Below, in pieces: positions 11,297 to 22,303 of a stretch of 64,000 bases of DNA. Under the pieces are notes generated by a model. The model had not been told where the DNA came from. It saw nothing but the letters and a program-made list of their open reading frames with translations, and did not search any database. Numbering within the stretch: position 1 is the stretch's first letter; each line of letters begins with the position of its first letter. Source of the stretch: Fennellomyces sp. T-0311 (taxonomy: Eukaryota > Mucoromycota > Mucoromycetes > Mucorales > Lichtheimiaceae). The position numbers and the translations under genes were made by a program. The DNA is taken from NCBI GenBank assembly GCA_025266875.1, contig JALLLT010000080.1, positions 27,504 to 91,503 of the forward strand, in the 5' to 3' direction.

Positions 11297-11606
11297 TTGA
11301 TGCTTTCATTGACTGAAGATTGCGGCGAATGCGTTATCCCACCGGTAAGTGTTCAGCAGCGCTTTCCCACGTCTGTCGAGAACGAGGGTGATGGATTTGA
11401 AACGCGCCTTGAGCCAGCCTACCTCTTACCGGTTCTAGAGAAGGAGAAGCCCACTGCGGATGCCAAAGAGTTGCATAGGACCGTTGGATTTATCTGCCTT
11501 GTAGTATATCACTGGAATGAAGCTCCTACATAGAGGATCACATACAGTACTCGATGAAGTATTCTCGGATTTCCGTAATGTACCAAAGTATTTTGCCATC
11601 GAATAG
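11297..11606 (+). pseudogene. Decayed C-terminal end of a HET-like gene
   Basis: The block LSLTEDCGECVI followed by GFETRLEPAYLLPVL and then TVGFICL matches, in order, the C-terminal region of the intact HET-like protein at 30486-32186 (LSLTEDCDECVV, GFRIKYQHTHFLPVL, AVGIILL). After a stop at about 11533 the match resumes in a shifted frame, ending YFAIE-stop against LFVIE-stop. It is therefore a paralogous 3' end with at least one frameshift. Upstream sequence to about 11180 may contain more of it, badly eroded. The orientation is opposite to that of the intact copy. Confidence 0.6.
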
Positions 11607-11793
11607 AGGCTGCTTGTTAATTACGATGTATTTTGCCGGCAATAACCACTCATACGACAAAGTAACTGGGTTTTTATGCCAGTAATTAACTACTACCTTG
11701 CACGTATTCAATAAATACATTGAAAATATTCATTGCTATGTCGTGGCACTTTTACAATACATGTAAGAAATAACTTTTTACTAGCGTGATGTC

Positions 11794-14700
11794 TCATGGG
11801 TCTTCTTCAGGAAATAGTCTTTCCCATTCTTCTTGTGGCACTAAGGCGCCAAACAGTTCTCGCATGTTATCGCCAAGCTAAAAAAAAAAAGTAAACATTC
11901 AGGTGCGCTATCCAGACAAGTTTACCGCACTTTACCTTATCCAATTCGCGAATAACATCCTCCATCATTGTCACATATGCATAGTAAAATGTATACACGT
12001 TATCCCTTTCCACCACCTGTTGGGACTTTACCACTGGAATTTCGCGCAATCGAGCCAGCAACCGTTTCCACGCAGCGCGTGCTGGCGGCAAGTGAGGTGG
12101 CAGTGGTGTCTTGAGCCGCAATGCCGAAGCCAGTAAATAAAAGTAGAGCAAGATATTCCCGGCCATTTCCTTGCGTTCCTGATTCACGGGCAAGATAAAG
12201 TCTTGATGTACCTGTTCGATCCACGCATCCTTGAAAATAACCGTTCGCATGGCCAAAAATTTGTCTGCAATATTGCGACAGGAGCGAAGCATGAGACGAT
12301 ACGATTCAGCAGGGAACGGGCCCTTGAGTCGAAACTCATTGGGTGCTTGCGCCAACATCACGCTGAGCTCGGAAAGCGTACGTTGGATTTCCAACTCCAG
12401 AGACATAAAGCTCTGGGTAGCCATGTGGCGTTCTTTACGGATGGCTAGCGCTTGGTGATCTCCGCTGTCAGGTTCGGCATAGGTCGCAAGAAGCTTGCGA
12501 TATACCCATGCCAGGTGGATCAATAAGTCCGATATACCCTTGCGCAGCTCCACACGCGCTTCAAACGGCCACACGTAGGATGTAGCGAATAAGCCCACCA
12601 CAACACCCACCAAAATCGCCAAGAACCGCTGCAGCGCCAACCATTCGACGGCGATTGTGTTTTCTTCGCGATCATTGTACTTGTTCAGCATGACCAGATT
12701 GTACGCCAGAAGAGTAAATTGACCAAACTTGCCATGTTTGTGGTATAGGATCACCCAAAAGTTGGGGATCGAAAATAGCCAGGTGAGGATGGGCAGTACA
12801 AAGACGTTGGCAGGGAATAGGCGGTAGAAAATGGCTGCGGCTGACACGCCGAGGGTGGTGGACAGCACACGGTAAAGTGCTACGATATTTGTGCCTCCCA
12901 CGGTGGGTGTCATGACAACCATCAACTAGTTACACAAAATCAGTATTCAAATGCTTGCCAGCTGCACATCAATTGTACCGTAATCAGCGCCCACTCCATC
13001 CGCCATTCGCGGAACCATGGACCAGTCGAATCAAGAAACGCCGGCAATGCCAACAGAACTGCCGCCACTGTCGCCTTTATTGCGTACCGGATCTTTTGCT
13101 GCTTGAGCGTTTCGGCAAGCAGCCAAATGTCGCGCATAAATCTGCGCCACGCAGTCCGTGGAATCGGCGTATGAAGCGTTGCAATTGTATTACGCTCATT
13201 TGGGAAAATCGTATGGAAAGACGGTGCTACTCGTTTCCGCGTCCATATCAGCCACCACCGCCCATGATCGTCTTCGGGGTGTGGATTCTGGGCAAGCTTG
13301 TCCACGGCATCGACAAGATGGATCAGTTCATGCGCAAACTCGACCATGTTGAATAAGAAGAAATACACCAAAAACGAGTCTTCGCGGGGCACATAGACAA
13401 TGCCATTATTAGGCCCTGCGTGGTGGTGCCGGTAGAGATTGCGCACCGCCTGTCGTTGCGACACTTCAAACAGCGCCAACGCTTTGCTCATGTTGTGCTC
13501 CAGCTTCTTGGTATTTTTGCCCTCAAAATCCGTTTGGAGATGATACAGCGTCCGTTTGCATGTATAGGCCAGTGACTTGAGCGGCTGGCGGATGGTCTGG
13601 ATAAAATCGACCAACGACGTACTTTCTTCTTCACGCGCTGTTGGATGCAGCACGATAACTGCGTGGGTACTATTGTGTGGCGTGGACATGCTGCGATGAA
13701 GATGATGCTGATGGTCGTCGAGCATGGTCTTTTGGCGTCGTATTTCTTCTTGGAACTTGCGTCTGTGATAGCCAGCACGAATGTTCCATACGCCATCCGA
13801 GTCGTTTTGTTCCGGTTTGCGTCGCCTGTTTGATGTGTGCAACCCGGCTGACATGGCTTGCTTGGCTCCTTCAGCACCACCAATCCGTTCAAACTGGATA
13901 CCGCAGCTACTTCGCAGCCCGCCCACATACTGCGCCAATCGATGCATCGAGAAGATGATATCGTCGTATTGTTTGGCTCGCTCCATGGAATCTTTACGGA
14001 AACCCATCTCCAACTTGGCTTCCATTAATGACTTTTGCAGCGACGTGAAACTGGATCGATGCGATTCGATGGCTTGCTGCAGTTCGCTATTAGCTTCAAA
14101 TTGAGGCAGGTCGTCGTCCAACAGGAAGGTCTTTGTCAGCAATTTTAAAAGTACACGGTATGACACAAGAGTCGCCTCAATATCTTTTCTATGTACAAGT
14201 GAGTATGTGTAGATATCGATTTGAGGCTACATACTTGAGTTTGGTGACCGCCGACTCGGGCCAAAAGAAGATGCAGCATAAGACCGTGATTACAGTGCCT
14301 GTGGCTACGGCGGATGTGATTTCGCTGATACGAGAGATATCAAAATTGCCGCGGTTGGCAGAACCCTCACGCACGACAATGATAGAGATGATGATAAAGC
14401 ACAGGCTTGATGCTACACAATTGTAAGTTGAACCGTTGCCATAGCAATATAAAAAGTTTACCTGTTGCTACCGGGGGCTTATTCCAATATGCTTTCAAAA
14501 ACGAGACGGTCCACGTCGCCCCGGCCAACCAAAACAGCAGGGAAATGCTGTGTGCCGTCCCATACAGATTGCGATCGACAAAAAAGTCCGTGGTGATCAT
14601 CGAGCCAAGGCAGACGGTCAAGGCAAAGAGCGTGTATCCCCATCCAAACGCGGCCGCCTCGACCATGCCACCGAGCGTTTTTGCTGGATTGAAGAACACG

Positions 14701-15280
14701 GTGGCTGTGGCAACAAGATGGCTTGATCGTCGGTTGTGACCAATCAACTCATTGAGAATAGGTACAAAGGTGAAGAGCGATGCGAAAAAGTAAGCGAAGC
14801 TGCATTTGAGGACGCGTTTTTGACGTGCATCGAACTGAGGCCAGGCCAGCGGATAGCCTTTCGGACGGTCGTCGATATCATCCTCATCCGAGCTGCTGTC
14901 ATCGTTTTCTTCGCCACTGGAGCTGCTGGTTGTGCTGCCCACGGAGGAGTGGTGTGACATGTACATGGTCGGGAGGGCATTGGCTAATAAGGGAGTGGTC
15001 TCATCGACTGTCCTGCACTTTCTGCATAAATAAGAGCGTAGGCCAGCATAAAGGAGCATTCTTACGTTTCTGGATCGGCTATGCTGGTCAGTGACACCTT
15101 GCGCCGCTCAAGTGTGCCGTCGTCTAGCACCACCTCAATCTCGCCGCTTTCGAATGACGGAGAAATAGTGCGATCGAGTGAACGACCGAGAGATTGGGGC
15201 GGTGGCGAGGCAGAGTCGAGCGATGTAGGTGAGCTTGACAAGACAAAGCGCCTTGGCGCGTTTGGTGGCTCGTCGCTCAT
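11794..15280 (-). CDS. Fusaric-acid-resistance/ArAE-like (FUSC, BRE4-type) membrane protein
   Basis: A large plasma- or endo-membrane protein of the aromatic acid exporter / fusaric acid resistance-like superfamily (DUF2421/BRE4 class). It begins at 15280 with a charged cytosolic leader (MSDEPPNAPRRF) and an acidic serine stretch. A first hydrophobic block follows (about 14420-14830), then a cytosolic coiled region with His-rich and Arg/Lys-rich parts (about 13040-14160). The second hydrophobic block contains TPTVGGTNIVALYRV and PNFWVILYHKHGKFGQFTL. A helical tail ends in LFPEEDP. Five or so introns are visible. In one, an ACG|GTACAA donor lets the protein read LITLMVVMTPTVGG across the junction. 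The two-block layout and PTVGG(T)N segment fit the family. The transported substrate cannot be deduced. Confidence 0.8.
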
Positions 15281-15453
15281 GTGGGACTCTAGGAAAAAAA
15301 AAAGCGTGCGCAAAAAGTTCAAAAGCCTCAGGCAATTACGTAACAAACACCTGCATCTTTCATGCGCAGGCAATTATCGCAGAGTCAGCGGAGCATTGCC
15401 GATTTCCTTTCTCTTCTTTTAAACCTCACTCTTTCCCTTTTGTTTCCATCTAA

Positions 15454-16321
15454 ATGAAAAATCACAACCACACTAATGGCGACCTCAGAACGATAGAAAC
15501 AGTTTGCAAAGAGCTCGACGCCCTGGCCTTGACCTACCTGGTCAAGCTGGAAGAATATACCCAGAACTGGCAGATAACTACCAGTCAACTGCAGCAGGTT
15601 GTCCATGGCCTCTTTTTTTTTGCTTTCAAATCAGCACGTTGGTCTAACCTGGCCCGACAACCATTAGGGATTCCTTCAATTGGCCCACGCCAAATATACC
15701 ATGGGATCCGGGAAAATCTCGCAATGTTCGTACGATGAACGCATGAAGGCACAAGCACGGGTGTGAGTTCAGTGTGGACCCTTATTGTGGATGATTTATT
15801 CTGACCCTGTGCAACCCTTAGCACGTTTGATACAGCTACGGGTAAAGTGGTGCCCTTGGATCCCTCGCCCGAAGAGCCAGCGGCCGCCACGGTCAAAAAG
15901 AAGCCATCGCTTCGGTTGCGTCGGCGCAGATCACTCCCAGCAACGGAGTGGGCGCAGGACGAGAACCTCAACGATGCGGCGGACAGGAACGAGTATGAGA
16001 TGAATGAAAAGAAGCCTGGGCTAAAAAAGGTACAGCCATTCAAAACAACGGGGCGGCGGGATCCTTTGCATTGGTTTGGGCTGCTGGTGTCACCGTCGCT
16101 AAGAGTATCGCAAGAGCATTTCAAGACAGGTATAATGGGAAAAAAGGGAGGTTAAATGAAAAAAAAAGCTTATTTGTCTCTGTTGTGCAGCAACCATGCG
16201 GATAATAGATCAAGCGAACTCGATTCGCGAGCTGACTGCTCTTGAGGAGCGGTATCGCAAGCTAGAGCACGAGAAGAAGCGGCTAATGGAGGAGCCAGTA
16301 ATAAAGGACGACGATGATTGA
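15454..16321 (+). CDS. VMA22: Vacuolar ATPase assembly factor VMA22 (CCDC115-like)
   Basis: An ER-resident coiled-coil factor needed to assemble the V-ATPase membrane sector. The exons are 15454-15597, 15668-15762, 15822-16129 and 16191-16321, all joined in frame. Exon 1 gives an N-terminal helix (TYLVKLEEYTQNW). Exon 2 carries the family hallmark GFLQLAHAKYTMGSGKISQ followed by YDERM. Exon 3 holds a basic low-complexity linker (RLRRRRS) and the second hallmark DPLHWFGLLVSPSLRVSQ. Exon 4 gives a terminal helix with ELTALEERYRKLE. About 220 aa is the usual size. It is divergent from the FUSC-like gene, with a gap of about 170 bp. Assignment rests on the two hallmark blocks. Confidence 0.85.
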
Positions 16322-16464
16322 ATCCAGGGAACGACGCGGCGATTCTTTATTACTTATATGCATTGCGTAGTGGTACAGCGAACAGAAAGGGGGGGGTGAG
16401 GGCCAGATGAGGGTGAACAAGGCAAAGGGGGTTTGGGGGATGACAAGCATAATGATGGGATGAC

Positions 16465-16928
16465 TTATTTGGTGGCCAAAGCACCGTTGTCCAGCACTTG
16501 TTGCTCCCCGCGGCGGTGCATGTGCTCAAAGACGTCCGAGTCGACGAGCTATTGGGAAGGAGTCAGAGGGTGTGGTGCGGCGTATGTACTACTCACCTGT
16601 AGCTTGGTGTCCTTGCTGGCGTCGGCCACGGTCTGCTCACGGAGATCACTAGCAAGCGGGGACAAAAAAAGAAAGTGTTATGGGCAATTGCTCCACCTGT
16701 TGTCGCGTGACATTTACTCTTTCACATCTGCGAGCTCTTCACCCAAGTAGCCCCAGTTGGCGAATCCAGCGCCGGACTTTTTGAGTGGGCTACGGATGTC
16801 GGTCAAGCCGTTTCTACACACAAAGTCAGCGTCACGGAACGGTAATACTTTTGACAACCAGCCACGCACCGTGCAATGTGCTTTTCATGCCGGGCGGTGG
16901 CGTTGGGGTCCTTCTTGCTTCGGGTCAT
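16465..16928 (-). CDS. Small STF2/TMA10-like protein
   Basis: A small basic-acidic soluble protein of about 100 aa in four exons. It starts at 16928 with MTRSKKDPNATARHEKHIAR. The next exon reads LKKSGAGFANWGYLGEEL, which matches the K-x-G-(A/S)-G-x-x-N-W-G core of the Stf2/Tma10 family (ATPase-stabilising factor / ribosome-associated) and distantly the Hyaluronan/mRNA-binding motif. The last exon ends with MHRRGEQQVLDNGALATK. In yeast these proteins are stress-induced and act as hydrophilin-like stabilisers. Here only the core motif supports the link. It is tail to tail with VMA22 (about 140 bp gap). Confidence 0.65.
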
Positions 16929-17113
16929 GGCTGCTGTTTATTTAGGGTTTCTGTGGAAAAAAGACAAGAGAAAGAAAACGGGACTGAAAATGCACAGGTG
17001 AGAAAATCAATTTAAATGGCCCCGTTGCAGCTCCATCATGTGCCCCACGCACACACAGCAGCCTTTGGACACTGGATATATATTAATGGCCATGCTATAC
17101 CGCGGGTATGCAA

Positions 17114-19815
17114 TCAATTTGCCCCGGTAGTCTTGGCCGCCATCGCCGGAAGCGACACGGAGAACCGCTTTTTGTCGTCCACCGGCTCAGGAATTGGCTT
17201 CGTGTACCCCAGTTCTTCTGCATGCGCCAGTGCAAGGTTCAGGCGCTTTTAAAACAATGATGTGAGCTTCTCTTTTTTTTTCCTAAAATTCTCCTTAATA
17301 TCAAACTTACCACAGCTAAGCGATATTCGAAATCGTAGCTTGAGAACTCTAGCGCCATTTCCCACACATGTCTACTACGGTCCCGATTGTTGACATGCCA
17401 GCACGCCACGCCAGCCTCCCTATCATGTACGTGTCAAACCATGCACGTGGCACCTTTTCTCTCTCTGTCTCTTACCACAGGGCGTAGGGGACCACCCACG
17501 ACTCTCCATCGAAACTTTCCTTGTGGTCGATAATCCAGTTGAGCATGATTGTGTTTTCAGCCGGATCGCCCTTGACGTTCTGAATGGACGCCTTGACCAA
17601 AAGGAGGGTTGCGCGCTGGTCAAAGTGATCGGGTGGAGGGGTCTCGGGAGCCAGCTCTTGACTGCGCTTATCATACTCTTCCTGCTCCTGGATCTGGATT
17701 GTTTCGAGGGCCTTATCGACCACCTTCAAACAGCGATCCAGTCTGGGCTTGTCCATGAAATGGAACAGATTCCAGAGACACATGAATTCCAGCGCCGGTG
17801 TGTGGAAGTCCAAGTCCTGATAGCCGCTGACTTGGTACAGCTGGACCTTGCGCAAGGCATACGTGTCAATATCCGACATTCTGCCGCCAAGCTTCTTGAC
17901 AACAAGGCGAGGCACTTCGGCGTACGCCAAAATGGCAGCCGACCGATTACCTGTCATTTCCAGACACGAGCCCTGCATGTACTTGCAAAAGGCAGGTGAC
18001 CAGTACTTTTCGTTGCATAACTGCTCAAAACTGGCCGCAGCCTGCTCCCAGTTGCCTGTCACCATATGATTGATGGCGATTTCATATCGACATGCACTGG
18101 CAACGGCCAGCTCGGCCCAATCGTTTTTGGTCATTTCGGCAGCATAGAGATAAGATTGTGTCGAAAGTGAAAGGTCAAGTGCCAGTCGGGATATCCGGCC
18201 CGCGAAAAAGAGATAGAGTGCAGAGTTGGGGTAGTATCGCTGCGCTTCCAGCAGTGTCTCCATGGCAGTTTTGGTGTATGACTCGGATAAGATTTGCGGT
18301 GCGAATGATGCGGCTGTAGCGTAATATGCAAGCAGCCTATGTTAAAGTTGAGTTGTTTGCTCCCCTTTATTACGTGGGAATACTGCTCGTACATTACGGT
18401 TGCCATGGGTGATCGGATGCGTTTGTTTTCCGCGCATTCGTTGAGCAGCTTGAAGCCCAACTCCTTGTCAGGCTTCCATCCAAGCACGGACGCCGCCTTC
18501 CATATTTTGGCGGGCAATATGGACAGGACAAGATGCACCGATCCAATTCTACGTTATATTTATATGGTGAGTATCACTATGCCATGTCATTTTCCCAAGC
18601 ATTAGCTCTTACCCGAATTGTACTCCGGATATGGTGTCACTATCCATGTACTTGTGAGCATTGTCCCCCATTGCCTTGTATTTCTGCCAAACGAAGCTGT
18701 AGCTGGCGTACGCTAGGAGCAACGCTCGTTAGCTTTCTACCTACGTTATGTGCAGTAATAAACGAAAGAAAAAAGAGAACGCGCCGTACCTCGACGCAAG
18801 TTCAGCCCGCATTTGACATAGCTCATGACAGACTCTTGCAGCAGCTGTAGCACAGCGATAAGCAGGCAACATTCGGCTTTGACGACATGAGCGCGCAACA
18901 CGCCATTGGGTATTGAGATATCGGATGGAGGAGTTGCTGGTCTGTCCGAAGACGAGTCGCGTTTAAAGTAGTTGTAGTAGCCTGAAAAGTAATCGGAAAT
19001 CCGCGATGTTTTTTTCGCAGCTTCCAGCTGAGCTTTGGCGATTTTGTAGGTTGTGTTCAATACGTCCAACGCCATCGTATGATCGTGTTCTCCCGATGTC
19101 TATACTCGGTTTTGTTCAGTGTCGTGCCCACCCGCTCCCCTGATATAGCCTATACCATCACAGCTGTTGCAATTGCCATTTAGTAAACTCTCGGCGTGAC
19201 ATAACGCTTTTGATTACCTTTCAGGAACGCCATGCTACTGAGTGCCAAAGCGTACAGCGGATCTCTATCTGACTATGAGTCGCATGAGCCGCATACGCCG
19301 AATCGCCTCCAGTGTTTACCTATCTGCACGCTGTTCGAATAGCGTCTTTGCGCTCATGAACCGATTATTAAATAGATGTCTGAGACCCCGCAGCACAGCC
19401 TCATCTATCAAACTGAACGGTAAGTCTCCCACAGTCGGCTGCTAGGGGAGGGTTTGGTTCACTGACCTTCCTTCTCTTGCTCGGCGGGTGATAGTGTGTT
19501 CTCGCCAATGGTTTTGAGATCCACCGGGCTGATTAGAATTACATTGGCGCCACCTTTTTCGGGGTCGCTGCTGCTACTCCGTGCTGTGCTGCTTGGAGTC
19601 GTGGGTGATGTAGGGGTGTGAGGGACGACATCGCCGTGCTCGGGCGAAGTGAATCCTTTTGCGAGGGCAGTCTCTGCCAGCTGGAGCGACGGGTGGATCC
19701 GGTTCTCCTCCTCGACAAATGAAGTGGCATTCAACTGTACCTGCAGTTGTTCAATGACAGGGCTATCATCCAAGCAATCGCGGAATTCGTCGTCGGATTT
19801 GGGCGGGTCAGGCAT
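17114..19815 (-). CDS. IML2: IML2 / TTC39-family TPR-like protein
   Basis: Member of the Iml2/TTC39 family, associated in yeast with inclusion-body clearance at lipid droplets and mitochondria. It starts at 19815 with MPDPPKSDDEFRDCLDD and an acidic, serine-rich N-terminus. An exon with LRHLFNNRFMSAKTLFEQ, the first helical repeat of the family, follows. Further exons carry GVLRAHVVKAECCLLIAVLQ, then the helical-repeat body (for instance YYPNSALYLFFAGRI and NWEQAAASFEQLCNEKYW), and finally LNLALAHAEELGYTKPIPEP before the stop at 17114. About eight introns. Length, repeat pattern and the Ala-rich helical pairs fit. Function in this fungus is inferred only. Confidence 0.85.
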
Positions 19816-19977
19816 TAATGTACAAGATAAAGGAAAAAGGAATGAATGTAGTGTACGAGAATAAAAACAGTGTTGCTTTCAGCTAAGCTAGTACCCCACT
19901 GGAAAAGCGCGTGCTTGTTGTGCAACGTTGCAACGGTTATATGCTCTGTATTTTCTTTAGAATGGTTGTTCATGCAA

Positions 19978-21114
19978 TCAATAACGGTCTCGGCGACCAC
20001 CCCCACCACCCATTCTGTCTCTTGATCGATCTCTGCCACGACCGCCATATCTATCTCTGTAACCGCGAGGGCTTCGGCTTCTGGATCGCATGCGTGGCCT
20101 CCGTCGGTCGTCGTAGTCTCGTCGTCCTCCACCTCCTGCTCCTCCGTACCCACGGTTGTACCCTCCGCCGCCACCGCCGCCATAGCCTCCGCCGCGATGG
20201 CCATTGTCGTACCGCCCGCCGTACCCGCCTCGGTTGTCCCGGCGGTTGTCGCTGTATCCATATCGATCTTGTGCCGGTGCTGCTGGCTGCGGCGGGCGTC
20301 CGTTGCGCGTGTTGCCCAGTCCACCACCGAGGCGGCGTGGCTTCCAGCCTTTGACAGTCCGACCTCGCTCCACATCCACCGCCACGCGACGGCCCAGCAT
20401 CTTCAAACCGTCAGCATCTTTATATGCCGCTATACATCGTCCATGTTAGCTTCTCTCCTCGAAGAAAACGCGTTTTGTTTACCTCGCATGTCCTTTTCTC
20501 GCTCGTACTCTATGAACGCGTAGCCACGCGGCTTGCCTTCTGGAGTTTTGACCAATCGAAGCTAGCATGGTAGTGAGTACTCGACGTATACACACGCAAA
20601 AGTCTTTACATTTTTGATGGGCCCGTATTGTTCGAACTCTCGCATCAGATCGCTTTCTTGCAGGTCATAGCTTAAGCGCGACACAAACAATGTGTTGAAC
20701 GGATCGCCCTGAATTCTTTCGTCTTTTTCCGGATTGTCTAGCGCAAAAGCGTAAGTGACCATCAAACAATTGGGATCTTTTACTTGTCTTTCTTTACATT
20801 CACTGATCGCCTTTTCCAACGCTTCATCCGCCACTTTTTTCTTTGCTTCTGCCTATCGTTTATAAGCAATCAGTCTGTTTGCATGTTTGCTAGAGCCCAA
20901 GATCCAATTTTACCCTTTCTTTGCGTCTTTCTTCAATGGATTTCCAAGGGACGTAGTCTGGATCGTAGTTCTTCAACAAGGGTACGAAATCCGCAATGCC
21001 GCCAATACGCGCACCCACACGTTTGCCAGGCTCTCTGTCTAAAGGTGGTGCATACGGCAGCGGTGGCCGCGGTGCAAATAGTTTTAACAGATTCGGGGGA
21101 AGCTTGTCAGTCAT
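19978..21114 (-). CDS. SNP1: U1 snRNP 70 kDa protein (U1-70K)
   Basis: Spliceosomal U1 snRNP subunit that binds U1 stem-loop I. It starts at 21114 with [21 protein letters not shown], the conserved N-terminal tail, followed by exons giving [17 protein letters not shown] and the linker before the RRM. The RRM shows RNP2 (LFVSRLSYD) and RNP1 (RGYAFIEY), with the family sentence [27 protein letters not shown] after it. The C-terminus is a long RGG/GYGG and RS/RD-rich tail ending RRDRY. Five or more introns. An ATG 18 codons further upstream is in frame, but the chosen start matches the family N-terminus. Its neighbour IML2 begins about 160 bp downstream of its stop on the same strand. Confidence 0.94.
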
Positions 21115-22303
21115 TGCAGCAATGAGTTGGTTAAACGAGAGTCGCCAAAGCGCAGCTTTAAAAGTCACGGTGATTTGGCCTTTTTTCTTCGCCAGCTTAA
21201 ACGTGGGATAGCTTCATTCGTATAACATTGCAGTGTAGTTTCCTGTACTGTATCTTTTTCCACTACACACCAAACGGCATAGATCCTACCGATTGGACTT
21301 GCTGCTATCCCGGTACGTATTTCAAGGTGAGCTTTGGTGTTTTCAAGCATATTAGCCTCCCTTCTCATCACTTACAGACACGCTTGCTATACATGCCGCC
21401 TGGACCTTCTCCAGTCGGATCCATCGCGTGCAGTGCTGGCGTTAAGTCGCAAATGAAAGCGATGCTTCAAAGGAGCCTTGCAGTGTACAATGGTTTCACT
21501 GGTTCGGAACTATTGCCGCACCACCACAGAATGAGCAAAGGTGATAGAAGCTCAATGGCAGCAGGCGGTATAACGATGCAGGGCGGACAAAGATGTTTTA
21601 CTAAGAGTCAAGTACCCTGTCGATGGTGTGGCCCAGCTGGGTTTTGATGTTGCCCTTTTACTGCATTAGTGAATACGTAATAACATAGGAAGCATGGTGT
21701 ATACGGAAAATGGGCGGAAATTGGGTTTGGAATTATCCATTGCTACCCTTCGTTTCCCATGTCTGACAAACAGTCGTCCTCAGGCTTCTCAGTATGGACT
21801 TTTGAGTGGTGTATTAGCAATGAAGAAGCCATCTACTTTAAAAGGAGTAGATACCATCTAGGTTTTGTGCTGACTCAGAACAATCTAATCGAAGTGGGAT
21901 CGTGCTGCCATTATGTATTGATGGCATTGGCAAGCCAGCACTGTACTCTCTTGATTCCTTTGGGTAAGCTGACCGAACTAACAAAATTGTTATGTATTCT
22001 CCGCAGCAGGTATTATTTGCTTCACCTAGAGCACTACGAGCAACTTTATGCCCTCGGATTCGTTGCATTGCTTTCCAGAGTACGTATATAAACTGGACAT
22101 TCAATCCTTCCTCTCGCTGAAATCAAAATTCGATATTGTTTTCTCCTCGGTAGCACACAATTTAAGCTATAGAATGTCATACATTCAAAGCAACAATAAG
22201 GCATGTAGCTGGTTGAAACGGTACGTACGTACAATAATTTATTAAGATATTCGTAGCAGTTGTATAGTAATTTTTTTATATAATACAACATAAGTAAAGA
22301 TAC
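21115..22303. other. Intergenic, no supported gene
   Basis: Two plus-strand open frames, 21228-21647 (139 codons) and 21759-22091 (110 codons), have an unremarkable composition and no motif I recognise. Neither shows matching splice signals or a family signature. The left edge carries the U1-70K promoter and the right edge the permease 3' UTR. Confidence 0.4.

Noticed and set aside
21228..21647. 139-codon plus-strand open frame upstream of U1-70K
   Set aside because: No recognisable domain and no partner exon; treated as chance or unrecognised.
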